The translations under genes and the position numbers were made by a program. The notes below the pieces were generated by a model that was given only the letters and a program-made list of their open reading frames with translations, made no database searches and had not been told where the DNA came from. A stretch of 64,000 nucleotides of DNA from Anastatus disparis (Eukaryota > Arthropoda > Insecta > Hymenoptera > Eupelmidae): positions 668,501-732,500 of the forward strand of contig JAFFSR010000279.1 of assembly GCA_017163975.1 (NCBI GenBank), written 5' to 3'. Every line of letters starts with the position of its first letter. The stretch's first letter is position 1. Below, piece after piece: positions 43,339-54,800 of the stretch.

Positions 43339-44126
43339 GCCGAGATTGAACTTCTTGAAAAAAACTGACAAATGCATTTATTAGCATAACAAAAAAATAT
43401 CATGCAAATGTGTTGTGATTAGAAGAATTCAAATCTTGAAATGATTCAGATGGAAATTGACAGGGACATAACAGATACAATTTTTTAAAAACGAAATGAT
43501 GAATTAATGGATTTCGATGATATCCACATAAATTATAACGATATTAAAATTAGGACTGATGAGATTACATTAAATAAAAAGAATTAAAAGGAATAGACGA
43601 CAAAAAAGCTTTATGTATAACAGGATTTAATATGAAAATGATAACAGTACTATCGAATGAATATAAAGAAAATTCATAAAAAGACATGATTATGAAAATG
43701 CAGAAAAAAATTAATAATAAATTAGAACTAAGACGTATTCATAGTGTTCACGTATAAGAAAATTATATGAAAACAAAAGAAGATAAACCATACATATATG
43801 AAAAATATCAAATGAAAATAAGAAAATAAAAATAAAATTGAAAAAAAATACTGATGAATTGGAACAAGTACGTGCAAATGAGGCTTTAAGAAAAAAAGAA
43901 GCTTATCTTCAAATGAAAAAAAAACAACTATTTAGTTGTTTGATCTATTTAGATATAAAAAATTAGAAAATACAAGCATAACGAAATTAAAATTCAAGAA
44001 AGAAAAGAGTACTGATGAATCGGAACAAATGCGTACAAATAAGGTTTTACGGAAGAAAGAAGCTTATATTAAAATTTAAAAAGTACAATTGAATAAATAT
44101 AAAGTAAAATTAGAGAATAATAACAA
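43339..44126 (+). pseudogene. Decayed coiled-coil coding remnant
   Basis: A-rich sequence with protein-like pieces between frequent stops. Near 43,506 comes LMDFDDIHINYNDIKIRTDE. Near 43,850-44,090 there are two diverged repeats of the type TDELEQVRANEALRKKEAYL. A third repeat lies at 45,036-45,210 beyond the fold-back and MITE. Highly charged (Lys/Glu) heptad-like composition indicates a coiled coil. I cannot name the family. Its position downstream of the protease pseudogene suggests both came from one larger transposon later split by fold-back insertions. Confidence 0.4.
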
Positions 44127-44735
44127 GGAGAGTTCCCCACCTCCGGGAAACGGATTTGGCTGAAACTGCAGGACATGATTTTTTAATGAAAAAAAATGAA
44201 CCGTGTTTTTTCTTTTCGTCGAACAGGTCTCTTAGACAAAAATATAGACATTTTTATGAAAATTTAGTAAATAGGAGCCTTTATAAGAACTTGAATATCC
44301 AAACAACTAAGACTTTTACAAAAAAATACATAATAAATGAAATAAAGTGCGAATTAAATGCTTTACTTCAGGCTTTGTTGCATTAAAAAAGCTTCAATGG
44401 TTTAAAAGTTATGCTTTATTGAAAATTACCACATATTTGTTAATTTTATAAACATATAAAAAATCATGAATTTTTTATGCTATTTCATTAGCATATTTTA
44501 ATTACTTTTAGTAATTAGTAACTTTTGAATAACTGAAGCTTTTTTAATGCAACAAAGTTTAATTCAAAGCATTTGATTGGCACTTTATTTGATTTTGTAT
44601 GTATTTTTTTGTAAGAGTCTTAGTTGTTTGGATATCCTTATAAAGGCTCCTTTTTACTATATTTTACAAAAAATCATATCCTGCAGTTTCAGCCGAATTT
44701 GTTTTCCGGAGGTGGCCTCTCCTTGTACACCGAGA
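44127..44735. mobile_element. Palindromic fold-back element, 609 bp
   Basis: The left arm starts AAGGAGAGTTCCCCACCTCC at about 44,127. The right arm, as complement, starts AAGGAGAGGCCACCTCCGG from 44,735. The arms pair over about 290 bp around a centre near 44,440-44,510. It is homologous to the inner arms of the 39,975-43,338 element and shows what that element's loop looked like before the satellite element entered. Confidence 0.75.
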
Positions 44736-45035
44736 AACTTTTTGGGGCGAGAGACCTCTGTAGTGTAGGGCCGGGCGCCTCTATAAAGTAAACGAGTCGT
44801 CCCGTCTTGAGCATAAAGGTCTAAGACCTTTGTCACCGAGGCCGTACGTTTATTACGTTCGGCTGATGTATACGTGGATTCGGTTTTTCCCGGCTTTATA
44901 CCTTCAGTCTTCAAAATAAAGGTCTCAGACCTTTATACGTAAGACACGACGCCTCATCAAATCGCTCCATTAACAAAGGTCTCTCACCTCAAGATTAACT
45001 AAGGTCTCTCGCCTCAAAAAGTTTCTCCGTGTAAG
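44736..45035. mobile_element. GC-richer MITE, ~300 bp
   Basis: The ends TACACCGAGAAACTTTTTGG and, as complement, TACACGGAGAAACTTTTTGA continue as inverted repeats for about 32 bp (to GCGAGAGACCT). An internal AAAGGTCTAAGACCTTTGTC palindrome and repeats of AAGGTCTCTCGCCTC follow. GC content is clearly above its surroundings. It abuts the right end of the fold-back at 44,735. No coding capacity. Confidence 0.7.
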
Positions 45036-45209
45036 ATAGCGAAAATAAAATTCAAGGAAAGAATGAGTAATGATAAATTGGAACAAAAATATACGATTAA
45101 GGCTTTACATAAGGAAGAGGTATATATATAAATTAAAGAAAAACAATTAAATGAATATAAAGAAAAATTAAATAATACTAGAATAACAAAAATGAAATTA
45201 AAAAAAGGG

Positions 45210-46060
45210 TGCTGATAAATTGAAATAGCAAGAGAGGGTGAGAGAGGAAGAGAAACAGCAAGAGATGGTGAGAGAGACATAGACATTCTTTATTTGGCTT
45301 TGAGGTATATACCCAGTCTGGCATAATTAGGTAAAATACAACGACGTATAAAATAATTTATTAAATTAATTATAAATATCGGGCCGAAAAATGAGAATCC
45401 CAAAAAAATATGAGGCCCGAAGAAAATAGGACTCAGATAAATGTAGCGCCCGAAAAATATAGAGCCCAAAAACATCAAGGACGTAAAAAAATTTCAGGCC
45501 CAAAAAAATATAGGACCTAAAAAATAAGACCCAGACAAATATAGAGCTCAAGAAAATATGAAAATCAACAAAACGTTGGGCCTACATGAATAAGAGGCCC
45601 AAAAAAATATGAGGCCCAGAGAAAAAAGGACTCAGAAGTATGTAAGGCCCGAAAAATATGAGGCCCAGAAAAATATAGAGCTAAAAAAAATATAGAATCT
45701 AAGAAAATATAAATATTAAAAAAATATTAGGCCCGGAAAATTGGAGATAAAAAAAATATGAGGCCCAAAGAAAATAGGGCTCGAAAAAATGTAGGGCCCA
45801 AAAAATAATAGGCCCAAAAAATAAGACTCAGAAAAATAAAGGGCCCGAAAACATATAAAGCCCAAAAAAATATAGGCACCAAAAAAATATTGGGCCCAAA
45901 AAATATAAGGCCCGAAAAAAATAAGGCTCAGAAAATTATAACGCCCAAGAAAATATAAGAATAAAAAAAAGAACGGCCCAAAAAAATGGGTATTGAATAA
46001 AAATATAGGGTCCAAAATAATATAAGGCCCAAAAAAATATGTCCCAAAAAAAGCTTCCGA
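45210..46060. repeat. Degenerate AGGCCC-AAAAAATAT minisatellite
   Basis: From about 45,375 to 46,045, units of 16-24 bp alternate an A-rich AAAAAATAT core with GGCCC, GGCCCGA or AGCCC words; several dozen units. The strand-specific open frames (Phe/Leu/Tyr-rich) follow from the repeat. Before it (45,210-45,290) is a GAGAGAG-rich tract. Confidence 0.8.
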
Positions 46061-46139
46061 CTAATAAGTACTAATTATATAGGACCCAATAAAAAATTTC
46101 TACTTTCATTATGAAAAGATAAGACACATTTAAAAAATG

Positions 46140-46192
46140 CGGAGAACCGGAGAACCAGAGAACTGGAGAACCGGAGGACCGGAGAAACGGAA
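46140..46192. repeat. 8-bp GGAGAACC minisatellite
   Basis: Six tandem variants of GGAGAACC. Confidence 0.8.
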
Positions 46193-46229
46193 AAAAAGTG
46201 GTTTCATTTTAATATAATATAAGATTATA

Positions 46230-46401
46230 ACAAAATAAAAAGTTTTTAGTTTTCTAATGAGCCTTCAGACAATATTTTTTTTCTTTTAAAAGTGATTTTT
46301 AAAAATATTCTATAGTTTTTAAAACGATATTACAATTCTTTTTGACATTCCGATAAAAGTTTTATCCAAATCTTAGGTGGTCTTATAGTTATGAGACGCA
46401 C
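46230..46401 (-). mobile_element. Tc1/mariner end fragment
   Basis: The complement reads CATAACTATAAGACCACCTA then AGATTTGGATAAAACTTTTA, continuing for about 150 bp as a homologue of 5,618-5,760. Only the left part of the element is present. Confidence 0.7.
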
Positions 46402-46633
46402 TGTTGTACTGTCGATAGCGAATTAGAATATGAGAGTGAGAGATCTATATAGAGAGTATAAGTCAGAACGAGAGAGATAATTTGAAATTGTGTATTTAGC
46501 GTCGAGTTTATATGATTAGCAAATTGTAATACTGAAGAATTGTTTATAATTAGTTATGTATTGAATATTAAATAATCTAGTCTTGTCATTCAAATCAATT
46601 TTTATTTATTTAATTAATACCTGGGGCTTAATC

Positions 46634-48406
46634 ACACAGGCACACAAAAAAAATTATCTGAGTTTGAGACAAGACCCGTATACTTATAGGTTTTTGGGTG
46701 CGTTGAATCCAAATCCGAGGTCAGATTTAGTCCATTACCCTCAGGTTTTCTCCTAGCTAGGGATGAACCCTAGGTGATTGCGTAACCCACATTTACTCTC
46801 ATGATCTCGCAGAACTAGGTACTCAGACATTGCCTAACTCAGGGGTTTACACTGAGTTCACGTAAAATGAGATATACTCATCATAAGTAACACTAGAAAC
46901 ATAACCTCAAAACTAAAAAATCCCTAGGATGTTCAAGAATTTATTAATTCTTCAATTCCGGACGTAACCCTAGTCTTCAAGTTTTCGAGTGCGCTGAATC
47001 GGAATCTGAGGTCAAATTCAGTTCATCGCCCTCCAGTTTACCACTAGATAAAGAAGAACCTTGCCAATAGCATGAATAAGTTATTCGCGTGGCTCTAAGG
47101 TTGCCTCATCTCTAAACCATATTCCAGACAATAAAAAGATTCCAGATTCTATTGCAGTGATCTCATATTATATGAGGCTGTGGAGTACCTCCATTCGAAG
47201 CTTTTACAGATTGAAATAGGTATACTTCTCATCAAAGAAGATAAAAATCTGAAAATTCCTGCTATCATGGCATTTTATGGGGACGATGACAACTGCTCCA
47301 ATGGAGATGTATAAAATGATTCGCTCCCCAGAATGTTATGGTAACGAAGCCAGCGAAGGCACGCTGCCCTGCGGGGGGACGTTTGAGTGCGAGGATGATG
47401 CCATAATGTGTCCGACGACGAGTTGACATTATCCTCGTCAAAGTCGGAAAACCCTCACACTTAGCCCTGGAGAGGTATGAGGGTTATCACCTCCAGGACG
47501 GCGGACTCACCTGTGATCGGGCTAGGATCCCAAACATGCGGGGCTCTTTACAAATTTATGACTACTTTAACTTTCAAAAACCAACCTCCAAAAACTACAA
47601 ATCAACCACTCCACAATTGATCACAAATTTGATGTCCATAAAAATCGGTTTCCCATCTCCGAAGAGATAAGAAAAATCTATAAAGATTGTTTTTGAAGAA
47701 ATGTAAGAGACTTGAATCATAGTTGGGTTTCATCATCGATATGCAAGGCTTGTAATAACATGTTCACGCGCTGGAAGGCTGCAAAAGAGTAAAGACAAGA
47801 GATTCAACTCAAAATTAAACAACTGACTCGTTGCAGAAAGCCCCAAGATGAAAGGCAATGTTATTTTTGTAATACAAAAGTATCTGGGTTCAACGTAAAA
47901 AATAAAACCAAAATAGTATACGCGGATGTTTCATCAGTTACGAGAGCAATTGAATTTGATCCAATTAATAGGAAACACAATGAAAATGTACCCTCCCCAG
48001 TGAGTCAATCAAAAACTGATGACAGGGTGATAATTTGAGTGAACAGGATAATAGATGCAACGAATCAGATAGATCTGACGACGGAGATGAACCCAAGGAC
48101 AAAGAGGAATCTGAGGATGAAGATGGTTTTAAGGTTATGTTCCTGGTGTTATTTATGATGAGTATATCTCGTTTCACATGAACTCAGTGTAAGCCCCTGA
48201 GTTAGGCAACATCTGAGTTCCTGGTTCTCCGAGATCATGAGAGTAAATGTGGATTACACAATTACCTAGGGTTCATCCCTAGCTATGGGAAAACCTGAGG
48301 GTTATGGCCTAAATCTGACCTCGGATTCGGATTTAGCCCACCCAAAAACCTATAATTATATGGATCTTGTCTCAAACTCAGATAACTTTTTTTTGTGTGC
48401 CTGTGT
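46634..48406. mobile_element. Long-TIR transposon (short member), ends ACACAGG
   Basis: About 1.77 kb. Inverted arms are 46,634-46,890 and 48,150-48,406, starting ACACAGGCACACAAAAAAAA. The interior contains a segment (47,270-47,540) that is homologous to 52,880-53,175 in the 51.9-kb element, with TGATGACAACTGC-, GACGACGAGTTGAC- and GACGGCGGACTCACCTG-like words. It also contains a broken zinc-finger coding stretch at about 47,640-47,960 (ICKACNNMFTRW, CYFCNTK). It is an internally deleted relative of the larger element. Confidence 0.78.
47560..48150 (+). pseudogene. Zinc-finger remnant of the long-TIR element protein
   Basis: Broken frames carrying VSSSICKACNNMFTRW (about 47,740), RQCYFCNTKVSGFNVKNKTK (about 47,850) and SVTRAIEFD. 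They correspond in order to CDACYSMMTRC and CYFCRCNIKDI in the 53,193 pseudogene. The rest of the large protein is absent. Non-functional. Confidence 0.55.
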
Positions 48407-48870
48407 CATTTTTTTTTAATTATTATATTATTATATAATTATTATATAATTACCTAAACCTTGGACTCTCGAATACTGGACGAGAGTTATAATTCCGCGG
48501 TGAATCTTCTCTGTAGATTGTCAAAAGCTTTTCACGGTATAAATAAATTGTACGTTTCTTTTTGGGACTAATTGTATATCCAGCTAAAGATAGTAGTAAC
48601 GTTGAAAAACTGTTAATTAAATCAGTATTGTGTCTTTATGTAAAATTCATATAATTTCAGCTTGAAGAACCATTTAGATCTTTATTATTTAAATACTAAT
48701 TTGCATGAAAAGCATCTTAAATTTTTCGAAATTATTTTATTACAAAATAAATAATTCAGAACAAGCAGTCAGATAAGATGCAAAATAGTAATGAGCAATA
48801 ATGAGCCACATTCGTCAACCTCAGGAAAACACGGAGCTTGATCTACCCCAGCTTCTCTTAACTTTACTCT
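48407..48870. other. AT-rich spacer, no gene seen
   Basis: TTATTATATAATTATT repeat tract at 48,417-48,460, then unique AT-rich sequence. Confidence 0.5.
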
Positions 48871-49038
48871 CTATAATCTCTCTCGAAGAGTTTTCTCTGA
48901 TCTTTGAGTATTGAGATCAAACTCATTCAACTCCTCATTTACTCTTTCAATAGCCCGATCTCTGATATCCTCGTATGAATTTCTCAAGATCCGAGAACTA
49001 CCAATTAGTCGCCTCAACTGCTCTGAATAATCCGCCAT
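48871..49038 (-). CDS. Possible small coiled-coil protein (55 aa), uncertain
   Basis: ATG at 49,038, TAG at 48,871-48,873. The product begins MADYSEQLRRLIGSSR and continues with DIRDRAIERVNEELNEFDL and SEKTLRERL, a strongly helical, charged composition. Codon content looks more gene-like than the AT-rich surroundings. After the stop, another stretch (RVKLREAGVDQAP) continues in a protein-like way, so this may be the 5' part of a broken gene. A 155-bp MITE begins 9 bp upstream of the ATG. I recognise no family. Confidence 0.3.
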   Translation of the reverse strand: MADYSEQLRRLIGSSRILRNSYEDIRDRAIERVNEELNEFDLNTQRSEKTLRERL

Positions 49039-49046
49039 ACGGTCTG

Positions 49047-49201
49047 TTAACCTCTAGACCGCCAGGATTACGTCATATGGCGCGTACCCCTGACTCGCAC
49101 ATATCCACCCTTAATAGGATCCTACCTATTAGGCCTCAGAACACTTCTATAGGAAAAATCAACTTTTCATTTTTTCAAAATCCCGGTGGTCTAAAGGTTA
49201 A
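49047..49201. mobile_element. TTAA MITE (piggyBac-type), 155 bp
   Basis: TTAACCTCTAGACCGCCAGG at the left and, as complement, TTAACCTTTAGACCACCGGG at the right, with TTAA at both outer edges. Deleted copies sit inside the Polinton at 13,290-13,370 and 13,482-13,562. Confidence 0.85.
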
Positions 49202-50277
49202 TAATACCTTCCTATATTTTATGCTTTTCTTTACTTAACTCTCGATAACCTTGACTTTTCTTGAATATCTAGATTTATTTGTTAGAAAGTTCTTGGAAAA
49301 GGGAATGAAGAATGAGCAGAAACTATATAAATTTAATGTGAAATAAATCAACAACCTCTTGAAACTTTAAATAGAGATGCGATTAGCGAAGGTACGCGTT
49401 CCACAGGGCAAAAAGGATGGCTGGAAAAATTCATTTCTTAAAAAAAAATTTTCCCACTAATAGCAGGTAATTAAGGCAACTCAAATCTCTAAGCTGGATA
49501 GAATTAATTCTCTTTTGAAATATTCAAAAAGAACTTAATTATTTTCGGTGGATAGGCTGATAGGCACTCGCACACAAAAATCGCATAATAGATACACTTT
49601 TCTCCAACCTATCTCTACACACAATATAAAACAAATAATATACAATAGACATAATAAATATTTAAAATATGTCAAATTATATAAATTTATACTCCAGCGA
49701 TTACCTTTTTATTTTCATTTTTACCTGGAAGGGGAAATAAAAACCCTTCCATCTTTTAACGTTCTTCTTGAGTAAATAAAGTAATCTTAAGTATGTGTCA
49801 AATTTTTTCTCTTCTCAAAAAAAAAAAATTTTCTTCTCAATAAAAATTTTCTCAACAAATCTCTTCTTAACAAAAATTTTCTAAGAAATAATTCTCTCGA
49901 ATTAATAATTATTATAAACAATTCAATATTCTTTTCTCTTCACAATAAAATATTTAAAAAAAAAAAGACATCTTTTCTCAATTTTAATCTTTTTATCAAA
50001 GAGGTAAATTAAATTAAATATTTTGGGAAACAAATTAAAATTTATGTAAATCAAAGAGAAAACTTATTAAGATATATGCCTTTTAGACTTTAAAATTCAA
50101 ACTCAACACAATTTAAATTTATTAAAAATCTGAACACTTATTGTTTAACTACCAACGTTCGCCATTTTGCTCAAATTTCTCTCAAAAAACCAAGCCATGC
50201 CACCATTTTGAAAAACGCAAAACTTCTCTCTAACGGTTACTCTACACTTTTATTAAAATAAACACTAGCAAAAAATA
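49202..50277. other. AT-rich region, no gene seen
   Basis: Unique AT-rich sequence with poly-A/T runs. Short open frames (for example 49,548-49,775) show no family features. Confidence 0.5.
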
Positions 50278-51240
50278 CCTCGCTCCTCACGTCGCTCGGT
50301 TGAATTTTCATATATTATATTATTATATATGAATTAGTCAATTTTAAAATAAAAAAGAATTGCCGCAACTTATGAATTTTGATTTTGTAGTTTTGTAGTT
50401 TTGTACTAAATCAAATTTTTATATTTTTATAAAAAAGATTAATTAAGGTTACAATATGCATAAAAATTGTTTGAATATAAATTATATCACGATGAATTAA
50501 AAATTTGTTCTACCAAATTGCATTTAAATCAATGAAATAATATGATAGGAATTCATTCTTTTTAATCACGTGTTTTAATCACGAACCATGAAATAATCGA
50601 AAATAGTATTTGACGTTTACTAGAACTAACAACTGCATGGAGAAAGAAAAGTATTGTTAAAATAGGTTCTAAATTTAGCATATTTAATTTATGTACTAAA
50701 GTATTTGAAAAAAAAGTGACGATATAATTTCAATTAGTACTATAGCTTGAACTTTAGGGACTAATGTTGGTAGTATTATATTATTGAGTAAGAGCATAAA
50801 TTTGCGATGCTTAGTGTCTTTCTCGGTACTAAGACTGACATTTCACCTACTCGATTAGAGGGCAATATTTCGCAGAAAATGTAATTGTTAATTTTTTTTC
50901 GTGCGGCTTTTCCCGTTACTAAAATTAAAAATTATTAAATATAGAATTATCTATATAATATATAACACTTTTAAATTATTAATAATTAATATTCTAATTC
51001 GTGATATTTAAGGAATAAAACGATACATGTTTATCTTCCATATTCCGTTTTAAAATAGTTACTTTTGAGTTTTAAATTAATTATTAGTAATTCAAAATTG
51101 ATGTATATATTATATGATTTTCATTATATTTATGAACTGTTGAAAATTGTTATACAATTTAATGGGTTTTACATTAATAGGTATTAATTATATTGTAGTT
51201 TCTCGGTTGAATTTTCTTTTATTATATTATTATGTATAAA
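50278..51240. repeat. Dispersed repeats, copy B (of 7.29-7.48 and 10.66-11.44 kb)
   Basis: 50,278-50,520 matches 7,290-7,480, and 50,522-51,200 matches 10,663-11,440, in the same order and orientation. In the left region the two parts are separated by the satellite arrays; here they are directly adjacent, which suggests that this is the undisturbed arrangement. Confidence 0.65.
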
Positions 51241-51884
51241 TTACTAATTTTAAGTAAATAAAAATTAATTAATTTAAGTAAATTTTGAGTACTAAATAAA
51301 ATTAAAAATAATTCGATTAAACATAATATAAAAATATATGTACACATGTGCTTCAAGTGAAAAAGCGTATAAGTTATTCTATCAAGTGACTATTTCTTAC
51401 TCTACTTCCATAAGAAAAACAAAGATAGTACGATATTTAATATAAATAAACTGACAACTAGGAACTAAGTAACAACTATAATTTCCAGACCTTAATAGAT
51501 GATCATGAATTTGAATTATAAAATTAATTTTTACGAGCAACATGCTTAAAAATAATTTCTAATAAAACTATCTTCACAAATGTATTTTATATATATGAAA
51601 TACGAAATTGAAATAGAAAAAACCATAAGATTAAGATGAACATTTTTGGTTAATTTCAAATCCTAATATTTCAGAATAATAAAATAACTATTTGCAATTA
51701 CTAAATAATCCTTTTTGGATTTAGTATAAAATTTTAATGAGATACAAATATTACAAAGTGTATGTATCACAAGTAAGGTTTGCATATCATAAATATTATA
51801 ATTTTTAAAAAGTTCTTGATATTAATAGATTATTTATTGAAAAATTTTAATATTTCTTTATTGATGACAAGTAACTTTTTAATT
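51241..51884. other. AT-rich region, no gene seen
   Basis: No coding or element features recognised. Confidence 0.5.
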
Positions 51885-54800
51885 ACATAGACCCACAAAA
51901 GAAAATAACTACCCTGAACTGGTTCCCTAACTACGTTAGTATGATGTATTTTTGATTGCTGTTTCCGAATTTGAAGTCCGAATAGGGGGTTCTCCAGTAT
52001 TTTACAAGGTTATTTGAAGGTCAAATTGAGGGAATGCGAAGGAAAAATCTGAAAAAATTCATACATAAGTTTTTGGGGTCCACGAATCTGAATCTGACAT
52101 TTGTTTGATCTTGGAAGGTCAATGTCAAGGTCGTTTAAAAGTCAACTTGTTTAATTCACGGGATAGATTTTTTTACCCCGGATTCTAAACAAGCGGGAAA
52201 TTCTACGTCTGGATATAATTTTTAATATTTTTTTCAATGTCCTTTAGAGTTCATCCCAAGGTCAAGCTTTCTTATCCGCTTTCGACAATGAATCTCGTCT
52301 GTATTGAAAAATATCGAACAAATGACCTCTACAAAAGTTGTAGATTTTAACCGGAGGAATCGAATAGTGACCTTAGATTTGACCTTGACGGTCAATTTCA
52401 AGGTCATTCGAAGATCAGATTGAGGAAATGTGGGGGAAAAATCTGGAAAAATTTATACGTAAGTTTTTGGGGTCTACGAATCTGAATCTGACATTTGTTT
52501 GACCTTGAAGGTAAATTGATAAAATGCGGTGGAAAAATCTAATTTTTGTCGATGAGAATTCTCGTATCGCAAACAAGTGGGTGAAGGAGCGCGAAGTAGA
52601 CTTATTCTACTCTAAACAGTCCGCCCAAAGACTTGATTTAAAGTTGAACGAGCGTGTGTATTTTCTTAAAAAAGGTGGTGTATTTGTGCACCTACACACC
52701 TAACCGTTTGCGGTATAAGAAAGTGTGATCACTAAGGCCGGCCCTGAATCAACGTATTTAACAACTCATATGCTTGAGGGGATAGAATACGGCGTACTCT
52801 TGCTTCCCTTAGAAGAGGAATTCTCTTCGTATATAGATGTATGAAAGTATTAGGTATACTCTAGTTCGCCATCATAGTACTGTCAGAAACCTGCTGCTAT
52901 GGAGAGTTCTGGCCATGATGACAACTGCCCTGTAAACGAGATGTGTAGAATGATTCGTAGGTCCAGTTCTCCGTAGTAACGATGCTAGCGAGGGCGCGCT
53001 ACCTTGCAGGGGAATGGTAGGATGCGAGGATGATGTCGTAGTGTGTTTGACGACGAGTTGACTTTGTTCTCATCAGAGTCGGGAAGCTCTCATTCTTAGG
53101 CCTGGGGAGGAATGAGAGTTATCACCCCTAGGACGGCAGACTCACCTGCGATCGGGACAGGATTCCTAGCATGCGGGTTTTTATATAATTCCATGGAAAA
53201 TAAAAAATTTCAATCTATAATAAATTATGCTGGAACTTCTTGTTCTCGTTTCAATCACAGATGTCCGAAAAATCCGGATTATTCCTGCTATGTATGTACA
53301 CAATACTTTGGGAAAATCTCTAAAAGAAAAATCGCAGATCATATTGACGGATTGTACAAAGTGTGTTTTGGTATAGAAATCTCCCAACAAGACAAGGATC
53401 AGGCACCCCATATGATTTGTGATGCATGTTATAGCATGATGACGCGGTGTAGGAATCGTGGAAATAAGAGTAATTTGAAGTTTACAACGCCAACAATATG
53501 GAAGGAACCTGAAGATGAGAGTGATTGCTATTTCTGTAGGTGTAATATAAAAGATATTTAAAAAATTAATAAGAACACGATTATTTATCCTTCTGATACT
53601 ATTGTTCAATTACCCTATAGAACATTTACAGAAAATCCTATGGATGACGATTTACGCGACAGCTTTACTAGAGGAATCGATGCATTGGACTGTAACGTTG
53701 GATCAGATGAACATAATGAAAACGAAGCAAGTGCATCAGAGCAATCTGATTCACGTTATTCTATGGATGATGATAGCAGCAACGAGGAGTTCGTTCCTGT
53801 TGGAAAAGAGAAATCTGTTCAAAAATTCGATCAGAAGCAATTAAATGATTTTTTGCGATCATCTGGACAATCAAAAGAACAAGCTGAATTCATTACCTCT
53901 GAATTGAAGAAAAGAAATATGTTAGAAAAGGGTACTAAAGTCACTTTTTATCGAAACCGAGAAGAGAGTTTTCGCAAATATTTCCATAAAGACTCCGATC
54001 TCTTTTACTGTACAGATGTAAAGGAACTTATTAATGAACTGAAACCTAAACTATACAAACCGGAAGAATGGAGATTATTCATTGACTTATCGATACGCAG
54101 TTCTCCTCCATAATACTAATAAGTATGCTCCTGTCTCATTGGGATATTCAACAGTTCTTAAGAAAGAATATTCAAATCTTGAAATGGCAAATATGTGGAG
54201 ATCTAAAGATTCTCTCAATGATACTTGGACAACAATCTGGGTTCACAAAGTACCCGTGTTATTTGTGTATGTTTGATAGCCAAGACAGGGCATCTCACTA
54301 TACAAAAAAATATGGGCACCAGCATGGGCAAGATCTTCTTTTAAACCTGGGTCATCTGATATTGTGAGAGAACCACTTGTTGACCCATCGAAGATTTTGA
54401 TACCTCCTTTACGAATCAAGCTTGGATTGATGAAGCAATATTTCTAAGCTCTAGACGAAAAAGGAAATTACTTTTCATATTTGTCTCAGAAATTCAACCA
54501 TAAAATTTACGCAAAATTAAAGGAGGGGATATTCAATGGCCCCGAAATTCGTATGTTATTTAGGGATAAGGATTTTGTGGATGCGATGACCGATGCAGAG
54601 AGCGCAGCATGGTAAAGTTTCAAAGATGTGTCAACAAAGTTCCTTGGTAATACGAAAGATCCAAATTATAGGGATATCATTGCTGAAATGGTACAAAATT
54701 ATCAAAACTTAGGTTGCCTAATGAATTTAGAGCTACACTTTCTCGACTCACATATTGACGAGTTCCCAGCAAATAATGGAGATTTCAGTGAAGAACAAGG

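Noticed and set aside
45014..46015. Minus-strand frames rich in Phe, Leu, Tyr and Gly that look like membrane proteins
   Set aside because: They are translations of the GGCCC/poly-A minisatellite; hydrophobic only because of T-rich codons on that strand.
48871..49038. Considered as an exon of a host gene
   Set aside because: Too short and no splice-linked partner exon found; kept only as a low-confidence small frame.
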